Shown piece after piece: positions 32,036 to 42,827 of a stretch of DNA of 64,000 nucleotides. Numbering within the stretch: the first letter of the stretch is position 1; each line of letters opens with the position of its first letter. The notes under the pieces are model-generated. The model saw only the letters and a list, made by a program, of their open reading frames with translations, did no database searches and had not been told where the DNA came from. This DNA comes from Parastagonospora avenae f. sp. tritici 18332-5 (lineage: Eukaryota > Ascomycota > Dothideomycetes > Pleosporales > Phaeosphaeriaceae), in assembly GCA_022559985.1 (NCBI GenBank), contig JAFJTR010000021.1:341120-405119 (forward strand). Reading direction: 5' to 3'. The position numbers and the translations under genes are program-made.

Positions 32036-34702
32036 CTAGACCGGACTGGTATGAACACTATCGCCTCTGCTCGCACAACATGCGTCGTCGATTGAGCAGC
32101 ATTTAGAGTCCTGTCGCTTTGCATCTCGAACGGCTGCGTCTACTGCGTCGTGCAGATCGACGTGGAAGAGCGGCCTGTCGATGCCATAGATGGGCGTCAG
32201 CGTCGAATGCTGGCCCGACGTCGTGAAAGTGATCTGCTTCTTCTCCTTATCTGGACCCTGTGACTCCGCATCATTGACATCCTGAGCCGTCCTCCAACTC
32301 TCCTCGTCCTTCTTCTGAACCTCTCGTCGCAAGGCTTCTAGATCGCGCTGTTCTTCTTCTGTCGCGCCAGCAAACGATGTTGCTACGGTATACGCAGGAC
32401 ACCAGTTTCCAAGCTCGTCTAGACTGTTGCCGGCGGGCAGGCCGAAGCCGGCGTGGGCCAGTGCGCGGCGTGTCCAGCTATTGTGTACACCTGCGAAATG
32501 CCACTCCACTAATGCAGGCGTCGCGTATCGATCCAAGGTACTACGAAGCTCGATCAAACCCTGCAGACTGGTGATGTCGATGATGTTGACGGTTGCAAAG
32601 TCAAGTACGACTGCCTTGAGTATTGGCAGGTCGGACTCTTCTTCCAACAGCTTCTTTGAAGGCGGCTTTTCGCACCACAGACGGTCTGAAGGGCGGATGC
32701 CGTCATTCGAGTCAGCGGGACGCGTGTGTGACTTGATGTATGTCGTCAAGTGATCGATGTGATGAGCTTGGTTGATGTAGTTGAAGTTCTCGGCGAAGCG
32801 ATAAATGAACACTCCTGGGTATGCAGGCTCGACCTTTACGGCAGGATTACGATTGTCCTTGATGTCGTAGGGAAGGTATACTTGCCGTGTTTCTTCTTTC
32901 TGTGTGTGCGATGTTCTCTCTGAACTCGAGCAAGATGTGAGACCTCCCCGAGAGTCCTTGTTGCGCACGATACGTGTCACTCCGACTGTACCTCGGAATT
33001 TACCGGGGTTTCGTGCCATTCGGACTAGGAGCATCGCGAACGATAGACCCACCGTGACGTAGATTGCGGTCTCAAGGTCAGTGAAGAAAGCAATAACGAC
33101 ACCACAGACCCAGATGAAGAATTCAAATGGCGAGAAGTGCCAATACTTGAGAAGAGAGCGCGGCGGCGTGATCAAGTTGGCTGTGCAATGTATGATGAGA
33201 CCTGCGAGTGCCGCGTTTGGGATGAAGAAGAAGACTGCTGTAAGGGCGTATAAAGCCAAGACAAGCACCATTGCACTAAACAGGCCTGCAAGAGGAGTGC
33301 GAACAGCTGCTTTGGACAAGACTGCGGAAGCACCGAACGAACCAGTACAGACATAGCCCCCGACAAATGGACTGAGCATATTTGATGCCCCTTGGGCGAT
33401 CATCTCTTGCGATGGAACAACAGTGTAGCCGAAAATGCGTCCGAAGGATTTTGCAATAGCGATATGCTCTACAATGAGGATGATGATAATGGCAGGCAGC
33501 TCAGAGGCTACCAATCCAATAAGTTTCGTATCTATCTTGGGAACGCCAGCATAGCTGAAACCTAGGATTCATTAGCTATAATAGACAGGAAAGAGTTTTT
33601 TAGACCCACCTTTGTCAATATGGCCCACGATTCGGAACTTCTCTTCTCCTTTCTTTACGTTGCGGTTGACCAGGAAGCTTATCAATGTGTAAAGAAGAAT
33701 AGCAAATGTCAGACGCAGCGAAGATAGTAAGGACCAAACACGCTTTTTTGCTGGCTGTCTGAGCTCCATCTTCGCACATGCGCTGCGGATTAGGTGAAGC
33801 AATAATATACATGTGATACCGATGCCAGCATCAAGTTGCATACTGGGCAGGCCCTTGAGTGTACTGATATACACCTTGTACGGCGAGGTTCGCGTGTCAA
33901 TATCTTTGATACCGAGGACAGTTGGCAATTGCGTAGAGATGATGGTAATGGCGGCTGATGTGACGAAAGCGGATATCGGCACATATGGAATGAACTCAAT
34001 GAGCCAACCGAGACGTAGAATGCCAAGGAAGAAGAGCGCCGCACCCGCAAGAAAGGAGAGAGTGTGAGCAATATGCTCGGGCTTATAGACTCCTGGGTGT
34101 TCGGCATCGATCTTGCTGATGACGCTGCCGACGAGGAGAGATCCAACAGCGGTAGTCTGATGTATCATTAGCCCATCGTCCCTGTAGCATGAGATGGAGG
34201 AGGCAAGGAAAAAACCTGTACTTACGCCGATGACGATATCTTTCGACGTGCCAAAGATCCAGTAGATACAAGCGCCAGTGAAGGTGGTGTATAGCCCAAA
34301 GGCAGGCGGGAGACGAGCTAATAGTGCGTACGCCATCGCCTGCGGCACTACGACAAGCCCAACGGTGATGCCTGCGTACATTCAGCGACATTTACAAAAT
34401 ACATCAAATTTTGAACGCTTACCAGCAATCAAATCTCCAATCAACCACTGCACATTGTACCGCTGGACCCAATGGGCTGACGGGAACAGCTCGCTCACAT
34501 ATTCCGTAACGCCTGCCGAGGATGGTATCAGATCTCGAAACCACTCCGCTACTGACGGTTCATCTTCGTGATATGTCTGGTTGATTGTCTCCCTCGCAAT
34601 TTGCTCGAGCGAGGCCGTCTGCTTGCGGCGCTCTTCTGTAGTCGTGTCGAAGAAAGACCGTGCCTTTCGGTTGAGGTAGGCCTTTGATTTACTAACACTC
34701 AT
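32036..34702 (-). CDS. SulP-family sulfate permease with STAS domain
   Basis: Four exons (34423-34702, 34226-34371, 33610-34156, 32036-33561) give 832 residues, with introns of 51, 69 and 48 nt. After an N-terminal cytosolic segment ('WVQRYNVQWLIGDLIAG') comes the SulP signature 'ITVGLVVVPQAMAYALLA' and many hydrophobic membrane segments, including 'SAFVTSAAITIISTQLP', 'EHIAIAKSFGRIFGY' and 'SFGASAVLSKAAVRTPLAG'. The C-terminal cytosolic part is a STAS domain ('AVVLDFATVNIIDITSLQGL'). By family knowledge it imports sulfate at the plasma membrane. The middle intron has a length divisible by three and no stop in frame, so it would be read through if retained. Confidence 0.93.
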
Positions 34703-35543
34703 ATTGCGGCCAGTTCCAAGCTATTGGTCTCTTACTGCGAAGACCATAAGTTGACTGATGCGGTCCTGGGTGGAAGTGTTGACGGAGGAGTGCAGCGATG
34801 TATTCGCAATGATGATGTCACGTTCTAGGGAATGTGTAGCGGCGTTTCACTATCAAGGGAGTTGAGGAGTAGAATATTTAACGGGACCGAGCGCTCACTC
34901 GGGTTTCGTTTCCATAAAATCGAGGCATGCAGTGTCAGTGCTCACTGCTCATGGCCTATCGCCGACGATCCGTGGCTGGTCGGGCGAGAGGCCTTGGCGG
35001 CAGGTGTGTCACATTCGCAACTTCACAAAAGTCACCGGAGATCCACATTGATGCCGAACGGATGCACTTCGTCGCTGCAAAGAGAAATTGTGCACGCGGC
35101 CATGCTCGTCGTAGCAAGCGCCTCGGTATACCTACTCTTATGCGCTATCCTTCCCATCATTCGGACAGCTAGATCAGTGATGGTCTCCTCGATAATCTCT
35201 TCCAAGAGTCACATCGAAAGCGCTATAACACACAGATGACCTTGCAGCGGTTCGGAAGCTCGCAAGACGATGTTGGACACGCAAGTCGGTGTAAAAAGGA
35301 GGCGATTGGGTCACAGGAACGAGATGTGGAGACTGCAGAAGCGGCGAAGATGCGCCAACAGGAAGGCCCAATGCCAAGCCTTACTGGCGCAAAACGTCAC
35401 GCATGCATGCATGCATGCATGCAGAGAGAAAGGCACAAAGTATACAGCGCACGATCTTCGTATTGAATTCAGTCTGTGAGCGCTATGTGGCATGGCGCAC
35501 TTGTGCTGTTTTGTACTCGCTTAGGCCGGATCTTGATCACCAC
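34703..35543. other. Intergenic upstream of the sulfate permease
   Basis: No coding signal. It includes the ATGC microsatellite at 35400-35422. The sulfate permease promoter lies at its left end. Confidence 0.4.
35400..35422. repeat. (ATGC)n microsatellite
   Basis: About five tandem GCAT units, alternating purine and pyrimidine and self-complementary. No function inferred. Confidence 0.85.
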
Positions 35544-37046
35544 TTACTCTTCCTCCTCCACTTCGTCTTCCCAAACGTCCGGCTCCATGTCCTCATCTAA
35601 GGCGATCAAGTCCGGCATTGCATCTTCAAGGCCATCAAAGCTACTCTCATCATCATTCCCATCGCTCTTCATCGACGACTCGTCTCTGTCTGCGTCCCCA
35701 TGGTTGTGGTGATCATCGTCGTTGTCCTCGTCGTGGTCATGATCATGGTAGGCGCATTGTAAAGCAGGACAGTTGCAGCAGGAGCAAGGAAGGTTGATCC
35801 CCTTCTGGATTGCCCACAAATTGACCATTCTTCGACCGATTCGCTCTCCACTTATTCGTGTGCTATTGTAGTATACTGCCATCGTGCCATCTTTGTTGTC
35901 GACCGGAGTCAGAACGCCTGGAGTGGCAACTTCGGGAACAGGGCCGGCATTGCTGTCGTCGTCATCGGTATTTTTGAAGTCCTTCTCAAGCTCCTCATTC
36001 GTGTCTTCATGATCATGTACAATGATACAGCCATCACACCACGCACAGAGAAACTCCATGTCGCCGTGTAAAGAGAACTTTGAACCGCATCGGCAGGTGA
36101 ACGATTCATAGTGGATTTCGGTTTCATCGAGTTCGAGCTGGTCGGTCCTTTTGCCTTGAATTCTATTCATCTCCTTCAGATTGCATGGAATGCACATCCA
36201 ACGGTCGAGGAATCGCTTGCGGAGTGTGCAGGAGCAGGGCGCCACTTCTTTCCGTTCACGCTGCTCTTTATAGCACGGCTGGCACACGAGAACTCTGCGG
36301 TCCATTGCGATTGTCGTCAAGGGGTCAATAACGTTCTCGCCATTGTAAGGCTCGGTCGTGCGACCCCATGGACTAAGATTGTGACGCCCGAGGTTCTTGT
36401 CCAGGATCCGATCGAGAGGTTCGGGGTCTGCTAAAGCTGATACATGCGCAGGGATGTGGAGGCGCCCCTCGTCATGATGAGAAGTCATCAAGTCGGGGGG
36501 TAGATGCCAGCTGGAGCCTTCAATGCCCTCGGGAGGAAGCAAGCCAAATACGTATGGAATCAACATTAGATGCCCGGCCCACCAGCGTCGATTGTCAAGA
36601 CCAGAATCATCCATGAAGACTTGATAGGTGACATGAGTGCGACACTCATCACAAGTGTTGATACCACACTCGATGCAAGGTTTAGACGTTACATCGTAGC
36701 CTTCACCACCACAGCCACTGTACTTATGCCAGGCGGGTGTCTTGCAAGGGCAATGAATTGACCTTCGAATCTCAAGGCCCAATCCTGGGCAAAGCGTTTT
36801 CCGGAGCAGGCTTTTCTTGACTTTCGTATTGCCCATACGGAATTGTTGCTGGACGACCTGGCATGTTGTCGTTACTGTGACCAGATCATCGGGTTGAAGG
36901 TGAGAGACAAGCATCTGTGATAAGTGAGCCTAGGGCCTTCGTAACACCAAGATACTCACCTCGAGTACAGGGTACTGCGTCAGGCTCGCCGCCAAAGGTG
37001 TGACAGTGTTTGCTGCGGCCTCCGGCATACTCCAGCTGCACGACAT
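35544..37046 (-). CDS. F-box-like protein with Cys-rich middle and His/Asp acidic tail
   Basis: Exon 1 (36960-37046) and exon 2 (35544-36914) join across a 45-nt intron to 485 residues starting 'MSCSWSMPEAAANT'. Only after splicing does an F-box-like start appear, 'YPVLEMLVSHLQPDDLVTV'. The middle has Cys pairs 'CPCKTP', 'CIECGINTCDEC', 'CQPCYKEQ', 'CSCTLRKRF', 'CIPCNL', 'CRCGSKF' and 'CAWCDGC', consistent with zinc binding. The C-terminus contains 'CSCCNCPALQCAYHDHDHDE' and an Asp/His run, then a very acidic end. A ubiquitin-ligase adaptor role is inferred only from the F-box-like segment. The tail could bind metal. Confidence 0.7.
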
Positions 37047-38587
37047 GCTACCAAAACGGTTAGCCTCTTTTTTTGTACGCCTTGATTGCTTCCACCGCGT
37101 TCGAATCTGATATCGGATATTTTATACATACGTGAAGTTGCCTAGGAATGTCTGGTTCGCGTGTGAGGTTGATGAGGAAGGTAACGGACTGAGGGAAACG
37201 TCGTGTGCGACGTAAAGGTGACAGTGCCAAGAGAATTAGTAGCGCGTAATCACGTGCGCACGTGCGCAATACGTCCCCGCTATCGAGATCGATCGTGAAA
37301 GTCCTCACAACTCAGTCAGAGGTAAGATTTCCAGTCTATTAGTCGCAAAAGGTAGTGTATTTCCATGAGCTCAGTCGTCCTGCAAGTATGCCACATAAGT
37401 TGTTCGGCACGCAATCTCTTGGCGTGTAAAACGCCAGATGATTTTCGCTCGCTATCTCCTGCTCAAAACCCCAATGTCTGCTCCCGGGCCCTAAAAAATA
37501 AACCGAGTTATCCACCTAGGTGCATTTCCCGTCTTGCCACGCAACGTAAAGGACATTCGCCCGCAGCTCTGAAGTGCGATCACTGTTGTGTCAGGACGCT
37601 GAATAGCCAGTGCTGGCACCTGCTGCACGCTGCACCCGATGTCGCCTAGGTAGGTACGAATCTTTGGCGAGTCTTCCATCACATTTGAATCTAAATCAAT
37701 CACGTTACGAACTTTCACCATGAGTAGAACGTATATAGGTAGATCCTCTAGTAGTGCTCGTCTCTAAGGATTTCAGATAGTGTCAGATATGAGCAAGGCT
37801 GGCCGCATCACAGGCTCAGCTGGAATGGAACTGCATGGAATGGGCCGCGCGGCTGGTCGCACAAGGGCGGGGGATAAAAGCCACCTGTTCATAGATCAGA
37901 CAAGACGAGGACAATCAATCACTTCAATGATCAACATTATTAAGAACATTTTTAATCTGACAGATAGACAGGGCATTGAGGATCACTCTAGCGGATCTGA
38001 ACCTCGAACTTGTGTACATTTTCCTGCAGTGGCTGGAGAAGATGTAAGAACTACGCTGCTCGTGCTCAAACACGCTTAATGACATTGACTGGACGCCTTA
38101 TCATAGTGACGAAACGGACCGAAAAGCCAACTACATCCCAAGGAGACGCCTTACACTCCCTGACATCATATGCCGGGAAGAAAGATCATGCGACAGACTG
38201 ATAGAGTAGCACCGTAACATCCGCCAAGGCTGGGCCTACTTGGTAGTGGGGCGCAAGCTGAATCGACATAGGATGATACCTCGACAAAGCCGGAGATTGA
38301 TCAACGGAAAGATTCAACGATACGAAAGAGATACCATACGATGTCTAGTCATGCGTGGTAGGCGTACGTCGATGAGATAAACCAACAGCGACACATACCA
38401 AAAACAGTACCATCAGGAGCTTAGCCACGATCGAAGTCAGATACCGAAGACCGTGGCAGCCTCACGTATCATGTATAAACACTATAAAAACTTCCAAGTC
38501 TACTGCGCCTACTTCGAACTCCTATCCCTCATTATCCGCAAGTTCGCCCTACACATCAAGTATCAACCACCTCCACCTTCAACCACG
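37047..38587. other. Intergenic, 1.5 kb
   Basis: Short overlapping frames only, none recognisable. A CCTAGGTAGGTACG motif is at about 37647. The right end supplies the promoter of the small secreted protein gene at 38588. Confidence 0.4.
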
Positions 38588-39107
38588 ATGCTCGTAAAAA
38601 TCCCAATTCTCACTTATCTGGCTTCTCTCGCCGTCGCTGATTTCGACATGTTCTGGTTTGCGGAGAACGTTCTCGATGTCGGTGTGGGCGCGGAAAGGTA
38701 CAGTGGCATCGAGTTCCTCAACAAGCCACCGAACTGCAACGACTTCGTCAACGGCGCGCAGATGGAACCGGGTTTCGGTGGTGATGTCAGCGACAGCAAA
38801 CACGGCGGTATTGCTTGCGATGGCTGCCCCGTCAACAAGAACTGGAAGGAATGGGCTCTATGTTACGGTTCATGTAATAGGCTATTGGGCAGCAGAATTG
38901 ATAGGAACACTGATGTTGAATTGAAGTCAGTCTACGTGCTGATATACCGGAATGATCGGAAGTAAGCAGGGTTAGATGAAACTCTATTCACATAGGGCCG
39001 AGCAGCGCCACGAGAAGACCGCTGCTGCCAAGGACAAGAAGGTGGTCAAGAAACAGGACAACGAGCGTTTCTGGGCACCCGGTAAGGAGCGTCGAAAGGA
39101 TAGATAG
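38588..39107 (+). CDS. Small secreted protein, effector-like
   Basis: Exons 38588-38925 and 38996-39107 give 149 residues (70-nt intron; a second donor at 38962 would make a 34-nt intron, judged too short). The first 17-18 residues, 'MLVKIPILTYLASLAVA', are a signal peptide. The mature part is short, with Cys in 'NCNDF', 'IACDGCP' and 'LCYGSCNR', and ends in a Lys/Arg-rich tail ('KTAAAKDKKVVKKQD', 'KERRKDR'). Size, secretion signal and Cys content fit the broad class of small secreted fungal proteins. No known family recognised. It stands alone between a non-coding stretch and a HET gene. Confidence 0.6.
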
Positions 39108-39504
39108 AAATGGGTATGGCATGCTCCTCAAAGGGATGGTAATCAGTAGATCTCATGTAGATTTGGTGTTATACATGACACGACATACCAGTCACGTACC
39201 ATACATACCTAGGTAGACTTTCGAGCAGAGAACTTCTTCCCAACTCTAACATCTCATGCCGCGTCACTTAAACGTGTGGAGAATATTATCCTCTGTCTCC
39301 CGATCGCTTGATACTAGAAAATTACAAGGTCGTTGTCGCCTTCGTGACTTCTCATTCGGTACTTTCCAATTAAGCGCCACGACCGGGGTTACTTGTAATG
39401 TCTCACGTAATAAAATATTTGAGACTTAAGCCACATCCAGTATTCAGCGTGTGGATGATAGCTTTCTAGTAATAAATTGAGAACAGGCGAGCAAAATGAT
39501 CTCT
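39108..39504. other. Intergenic between convergent genes
   Basis: AT-rich 3' region with a TACCTAGGTAGAC motif near 39207. No gene seen. Confidence 0.4.
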
Positions 39505-41601
39505 TCACCCACCTACAACTGTCCTCTCCCTTAGAATGACCTTCGCTCCAGGCTTCCTCGCACTCTCCGCCGCTTCCGTGAGCAAATCCGGCTCCCCGAG
39601 CAATAAAGCTTTGCCGACAACTCGCCACTTCTCTTTCACCTGATCGCCTTTTGCAGGTCGAAGAATCCACACTCGCAGCGGTATACACGACGTCTTGAGT
39701 AGATGCGTCGGCACAGCAACCTGTATCTCTCTATCCGGCCCATCATGAAAATACTCGTTGAGAATCAGCGACGTGATGAATGTCGAGTCCCAACGCATGG
39801 TACACGGAACGCGGAAGGTGTGAAGTCCAATGTAGTACATTGACCTCGGGTCGGTGAGCCACGTCAGGAAGAGTGCAGCGTCGTCCAATGTAGCAGGCGA
39901 AGGATGCGCTATACCCAAGAGCGTCGAGACGGGAACCAAGTGCGCTAAGAAGACCTTTGCTGCTCCGCGAAATGCAGGATTGAATGATAGGTCCTTGTGA
40001 TTTCCGGCGTTGTAATTTGGACCAACGACGTCGCGTTTTATCTGCTCCCATAATCTGCCGGTAAACATAAATCCGTTCAAAATGCAGCCCGCCAGGAAAC
40101 GGCGACGGGGTATGTCGAATTCAGCGTCTGAGTGCGTGTGATTAGATGTTACTCGACCTTCTATTTCTGGTCTTTTGCTAGCGGGGTGTGTGGTTATTAT
40201 AGTGTCCGGGAAGATGTCATATGTAGGCCGGAGGTCCTTTTCTTTGATCGATCTCCATGGTGCGTCGAGAAAAAGCATGTCTATCTCAATTTCTTCCTCT
40301 TCCACTCGGTGAATACTTTCCATGGTCACAATTCTGTAACCAGGAAGCGTCGGATCATTCGCATCGTGTTTCGATATCCAGGTTGGCTTCCCCTTCAGCA
40401 TCATAGACTGCCTGTCCATCATGCTTAAGGGATATAAATCTCCGGCGGCCAAAGAGAGAAGACTACTCAGGTACAATAGCTCCTCCTCAGTGCCCAACTG
40501 CGGCCCTTTGTACGCCAGACCCAACCCACACAGATTGATCAAAATACTAATGCGATCATGCAAGAAGCTACAGCCCTTTGCGCTGATTGCATTATGGCGC
40601 GCCATGATACTGCCGCTCCACCCCTTCTCTTGATCTTCAGACTTAATTATACCGGAAATTGTCGCCTGTCCCTTCCACCAGATCGGTGCATTGGGCAGCA
40701 CGTGCATTGCGAGGCCCATGAGCAGTATCATATTCGTCCATTTCATCTTCACAGTGGTATCTTTGGGCCCACATAGGATGAAGGTCGCATTGAATCGGTG
40801 ATCCGTCTGGCGCCTCTCAGACCACGGTCGATGCATGCACATTTCATGGAAACACCATGCCCGGCTCCACCAGCGCGCTGCGTTCACTTTCTCGTAGAAA
40901 CTCGTGAATGTTTCGATCTCGCTGGACTCAAGCTTCCAGCCGCCATTGTAGGGGCGCTGGGAGACGTCGTATTTTTGCACGAGCTGAACCTCCTGCTCAC
41001 TGAGAAGCACATCCTCTAATAAGACAACAAGTCGCATGCACGAGCGGTAGATGATATCCATGTTCGCGATAGAAAGTTGTCTGTCTAAGGCTGAAGACTG
41101 GTCAATGCATATTTGATCTATCCAAATGCCTACTCTTGGATGATTCTTCTCCGCCAAAACAGCGTTTACGAGGGATTTCTTGATAGGCCAGATATCGTGG
41201 CGTTCGTAGCCTTCTGGTAGAAAGTCTAGAGAGCGCCAACAGTACGAAATAGTGAGGAATTGCCTTGCATACAGTCCAGTTTCTCCGAAGGAGTGGAGGT
41301 CGCAGTTGGGGTAGACGAGGCGGAAGGGTGTCGATAGAACGGTCGAGGTGGAGCGTAGACCAAATCGAGACGCGGCTTCGGGATTCCATTTCTGCAGATT
41401 CTCGACAATGACAGAGGCTCGGACAGAGGTTTGGCTGTGATTATTGTCGAGTTCAGATAGGGCCTCTGCGAAGATCTCGGCTTTGTTAGCGGAAGAGAGG
41501 GTCAGTTGAAAGAACGAGGGTCCAAGGGGATTGTGGATAGCATATCGATGTGACGGGTCGCTGGAATGGTGAGACGCAAAATCTTGCAGTGATTCGGGCA
41601 T
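39505..41601 (-). CDS. HET-domain (heterokaryon incompatibility) protein
   Basis: An intronless frame of 698 residues from ATG 41601. The HET domain spans roughly residues 110-270, with the expected blocks 'LTISYCWRSLDFL', 'VGIWIDQICIDQSSALDRQ', 'MDIIYRSCMRLVVLLEDV' and 'AARWWSRAWCFHEMCM'. The C-terminal 400 residues have no domain I recognise ('HDRISILINLCGLGLAY' and 'FLAGCILNGFMFTGRLWEQI' are typical of uncharacterised HET C-termini). By family knowledge such proteins can trigger cell death on non-self recognition, but most members are untested. It borders the gene-poor block to its right. Confidence 0.9.
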   Translation of the reverse strand: MPESLQDFASHHSSDPSHRYAIHNPLGPSFFQLTLSSANKAEIFAEALSELDNNHSQTSVRASVIVENLQKWNPEAASRFGLRSTSTVLSTPFRLVYPNCDLHSFGETGLYARQFLTISYCWRSLDFLPEGYERHDIWPIKKSLVNAVLAEKNHPRVGIWIDQICIDQSSALDRQLSIANMDIIYRSCMRLVVLLEDVLLSEQEVQLVQKYDVSQRPYNGGWKLESSEIETFTSFYEKVNAARWWSRAWCFHEMCMHRPWSERRQTDHRFNATFILCGPKDTTVKMKWTNMILLMGLAMHVLPNAPIWWKGQATISGIIKSEDQEKGWSGSIMARHNAISAKGCSFLHDRISILINLCGLGLAYKGPQLGTEEELLYLSSLLSLAAGDLYPLSMMDRQSMMLKGKPTWISKHDANDPTLPGYRIVTMESIHRVEEEEIEIDMLFLDAPWRSIKEKDLRPTYDIFPDTIITTHPASKRPEIEGRVTSNHTHSDAEFDIPRRRFLAGCILNGFMFTGRLWEQIKRDVVGPNYNAGNHKDLSFNPAFRGAAKVFLAHLVPVSTLLGIAHPSPATLDDAALFLTWLTDPRSMYYIGLHTFRVPCTMRWDSTFITSLILNEYFHDGPDREIQVAVPTHLLKTSCIPLRVWILRPAKGDQVKEKWRVVGKALLLGEPDLLTEAAESARKPGAKVILRERTVVGG

Positions 41602-42335
41602 CTTTTGAGTCCTGGCAGAGATATATCAGACTGAAGGTCGTCGCATGAGGCTGGTGAGGCTGGTGAGGCTGAGCCCTGTGAAAATGGCTAACTGCAGCCC
41701 CACCTTCCTCACGTGTCTGAGCCTGACTGTGTTCGTGCGCTGCCCTTCCATCCACGGACTGAATCGACCTTGAATGAAGACTTCTGATGAATTATCACGT
41801 CTCAGATCATGAACACCCGCCGAGTATCCAGTCAGCCACCTTCTACAGACTAGACATACACTCTCTAGTGCTGGGCCATAGCGCTAAAGACTAATACAGA
41901 CGAGGGACGGCACTAATCCAGATTGAGCAACACTAAGAGCACAGACTGCGATCACCCCCTCCTCCTCTGCCTGGCAAAACTCTCTGGTCCCTCAACCTCA
42001 TGCCCACTGACCTTGAAACTTAGATAGTCAATTGCTTCTCATAAGCGCTCGAGCATTCAGAATCTGAAATCTAAACACGTGGCGACAGTCGCTGTTGAAC
42101 TGGGGAGAAACGTCAAATGCAGATCCTGACGCCTTCACGATTCAATCGATAGTGACACCAACACAATCGTAATTTTCTTGTTTTAGCCAGTATTAGGTGG
42201 GGAATTGTCTAAAATAAGTGTGAAGACTTGTGTAACCTCATTCCTTCACGTAGGGAAGAACAAAGACATCAAAATGTACTGTCCTTCTCGTTACGGGGTG
42301 GTTCTTACTTCGCAGTGAGGGATACTATCTATTAT
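41602..42335. other. Intergenic
   Basis: No gene. A GAGGCTGGT triplication sits near 41646-41672, just upstream of the HET gene start. Confidence 0.4.
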
Positions 42336-42549
42336 GCATACTTGTCAACAATCAATCCAATCCATCTGGGACCCCTGGATTGGCTTCAGGCGCTAAAACT
42401 CTAGCGGCAGATTGGCTTGATGAGATTGGTGGGTGTTTTGAGCTAGATTGGATCGGCTTGATTGACCAAGATAGACTGGCTCGCTTAAGTTAACAGGGGC
42501 CTCTAGACCCTGAGCTAAGACTCTAGCCACCCAGGGATGCATCATTGAT

Positions 42550-42593
42550 CACATGATACAGTCACGTGAAAATGTCACGTGATATCACGTGAC
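42550..42593. promoter_or_regulatory. Cluster of CACGTG palindromes
   Basis: TCACGTGA occurs at 42563-42570, 42576-42583 and 42586-42593, preceded by the one-mismatch TCACATGA at 42550-42557. CACGTG is the core site of bHLH/Cbf1/Pho4-type factors in fungi. Four near-identical sites in 44 bp is far above chance. No gene start lies within 1 kb, so a promoter role is uncertain. Confidence 0.6.
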
Positions 42594-42651
42594 TACTCCT
42601 TTCCCTCTCTCTTTTCTCTCTTTTGCTTTTCCCTGCCCTACCTTTATTCTT

Positions 42652-42714
42652 ATTAATCTCATCAATCTCACCAATCTCATCAATCTCATCAATCTCATCA
42701 ATCAATCTGCCTAC
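42652..42714. repeat. 9-bp tandem repeat ATCAATCTC
   Basis: About six full units plus a partial one, with two units carrying a single change (ATTAATCTC, ACCAATCTC). It directly follows a polypyrimidine tract at 42597-42650. Confidence 0.85.
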
Positions 42715-42827
42715 CGTAGATTGAATTGACTAGCAAATTTCCTCTTGCTAGATTGGCTTGATGGACGCATAGGTTAGCCAACTTGATTGATGAGATTGCA
42801 ATCCAGCTTGATTGTCGACAAGTTTGC

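Larger units (their letters stand above)
42336..42827. mobile_element. MITE-like non-autonomous DNA element
   Basis: The ends are inverted repeats: 42336-42355 begins GCATACTTGTCAACAATCAA, and the reverse complement of 42808-42827 begins GCAAACTTGTCGACAATCAA (18 of 20 identical). Inside are subterminal repeats of AGATTGGCTTGATG and related words in both orientations, a pyrimidine tract, a 9-bp tandem array and a cluster of TCACGTGA palindromes. There is no coding capacity, and I found no convincing target-site duplication. TIRs plus subterminal repeats suggest a MITE of a larger transposon family; the element name is unknown. Confidence 0.55.
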
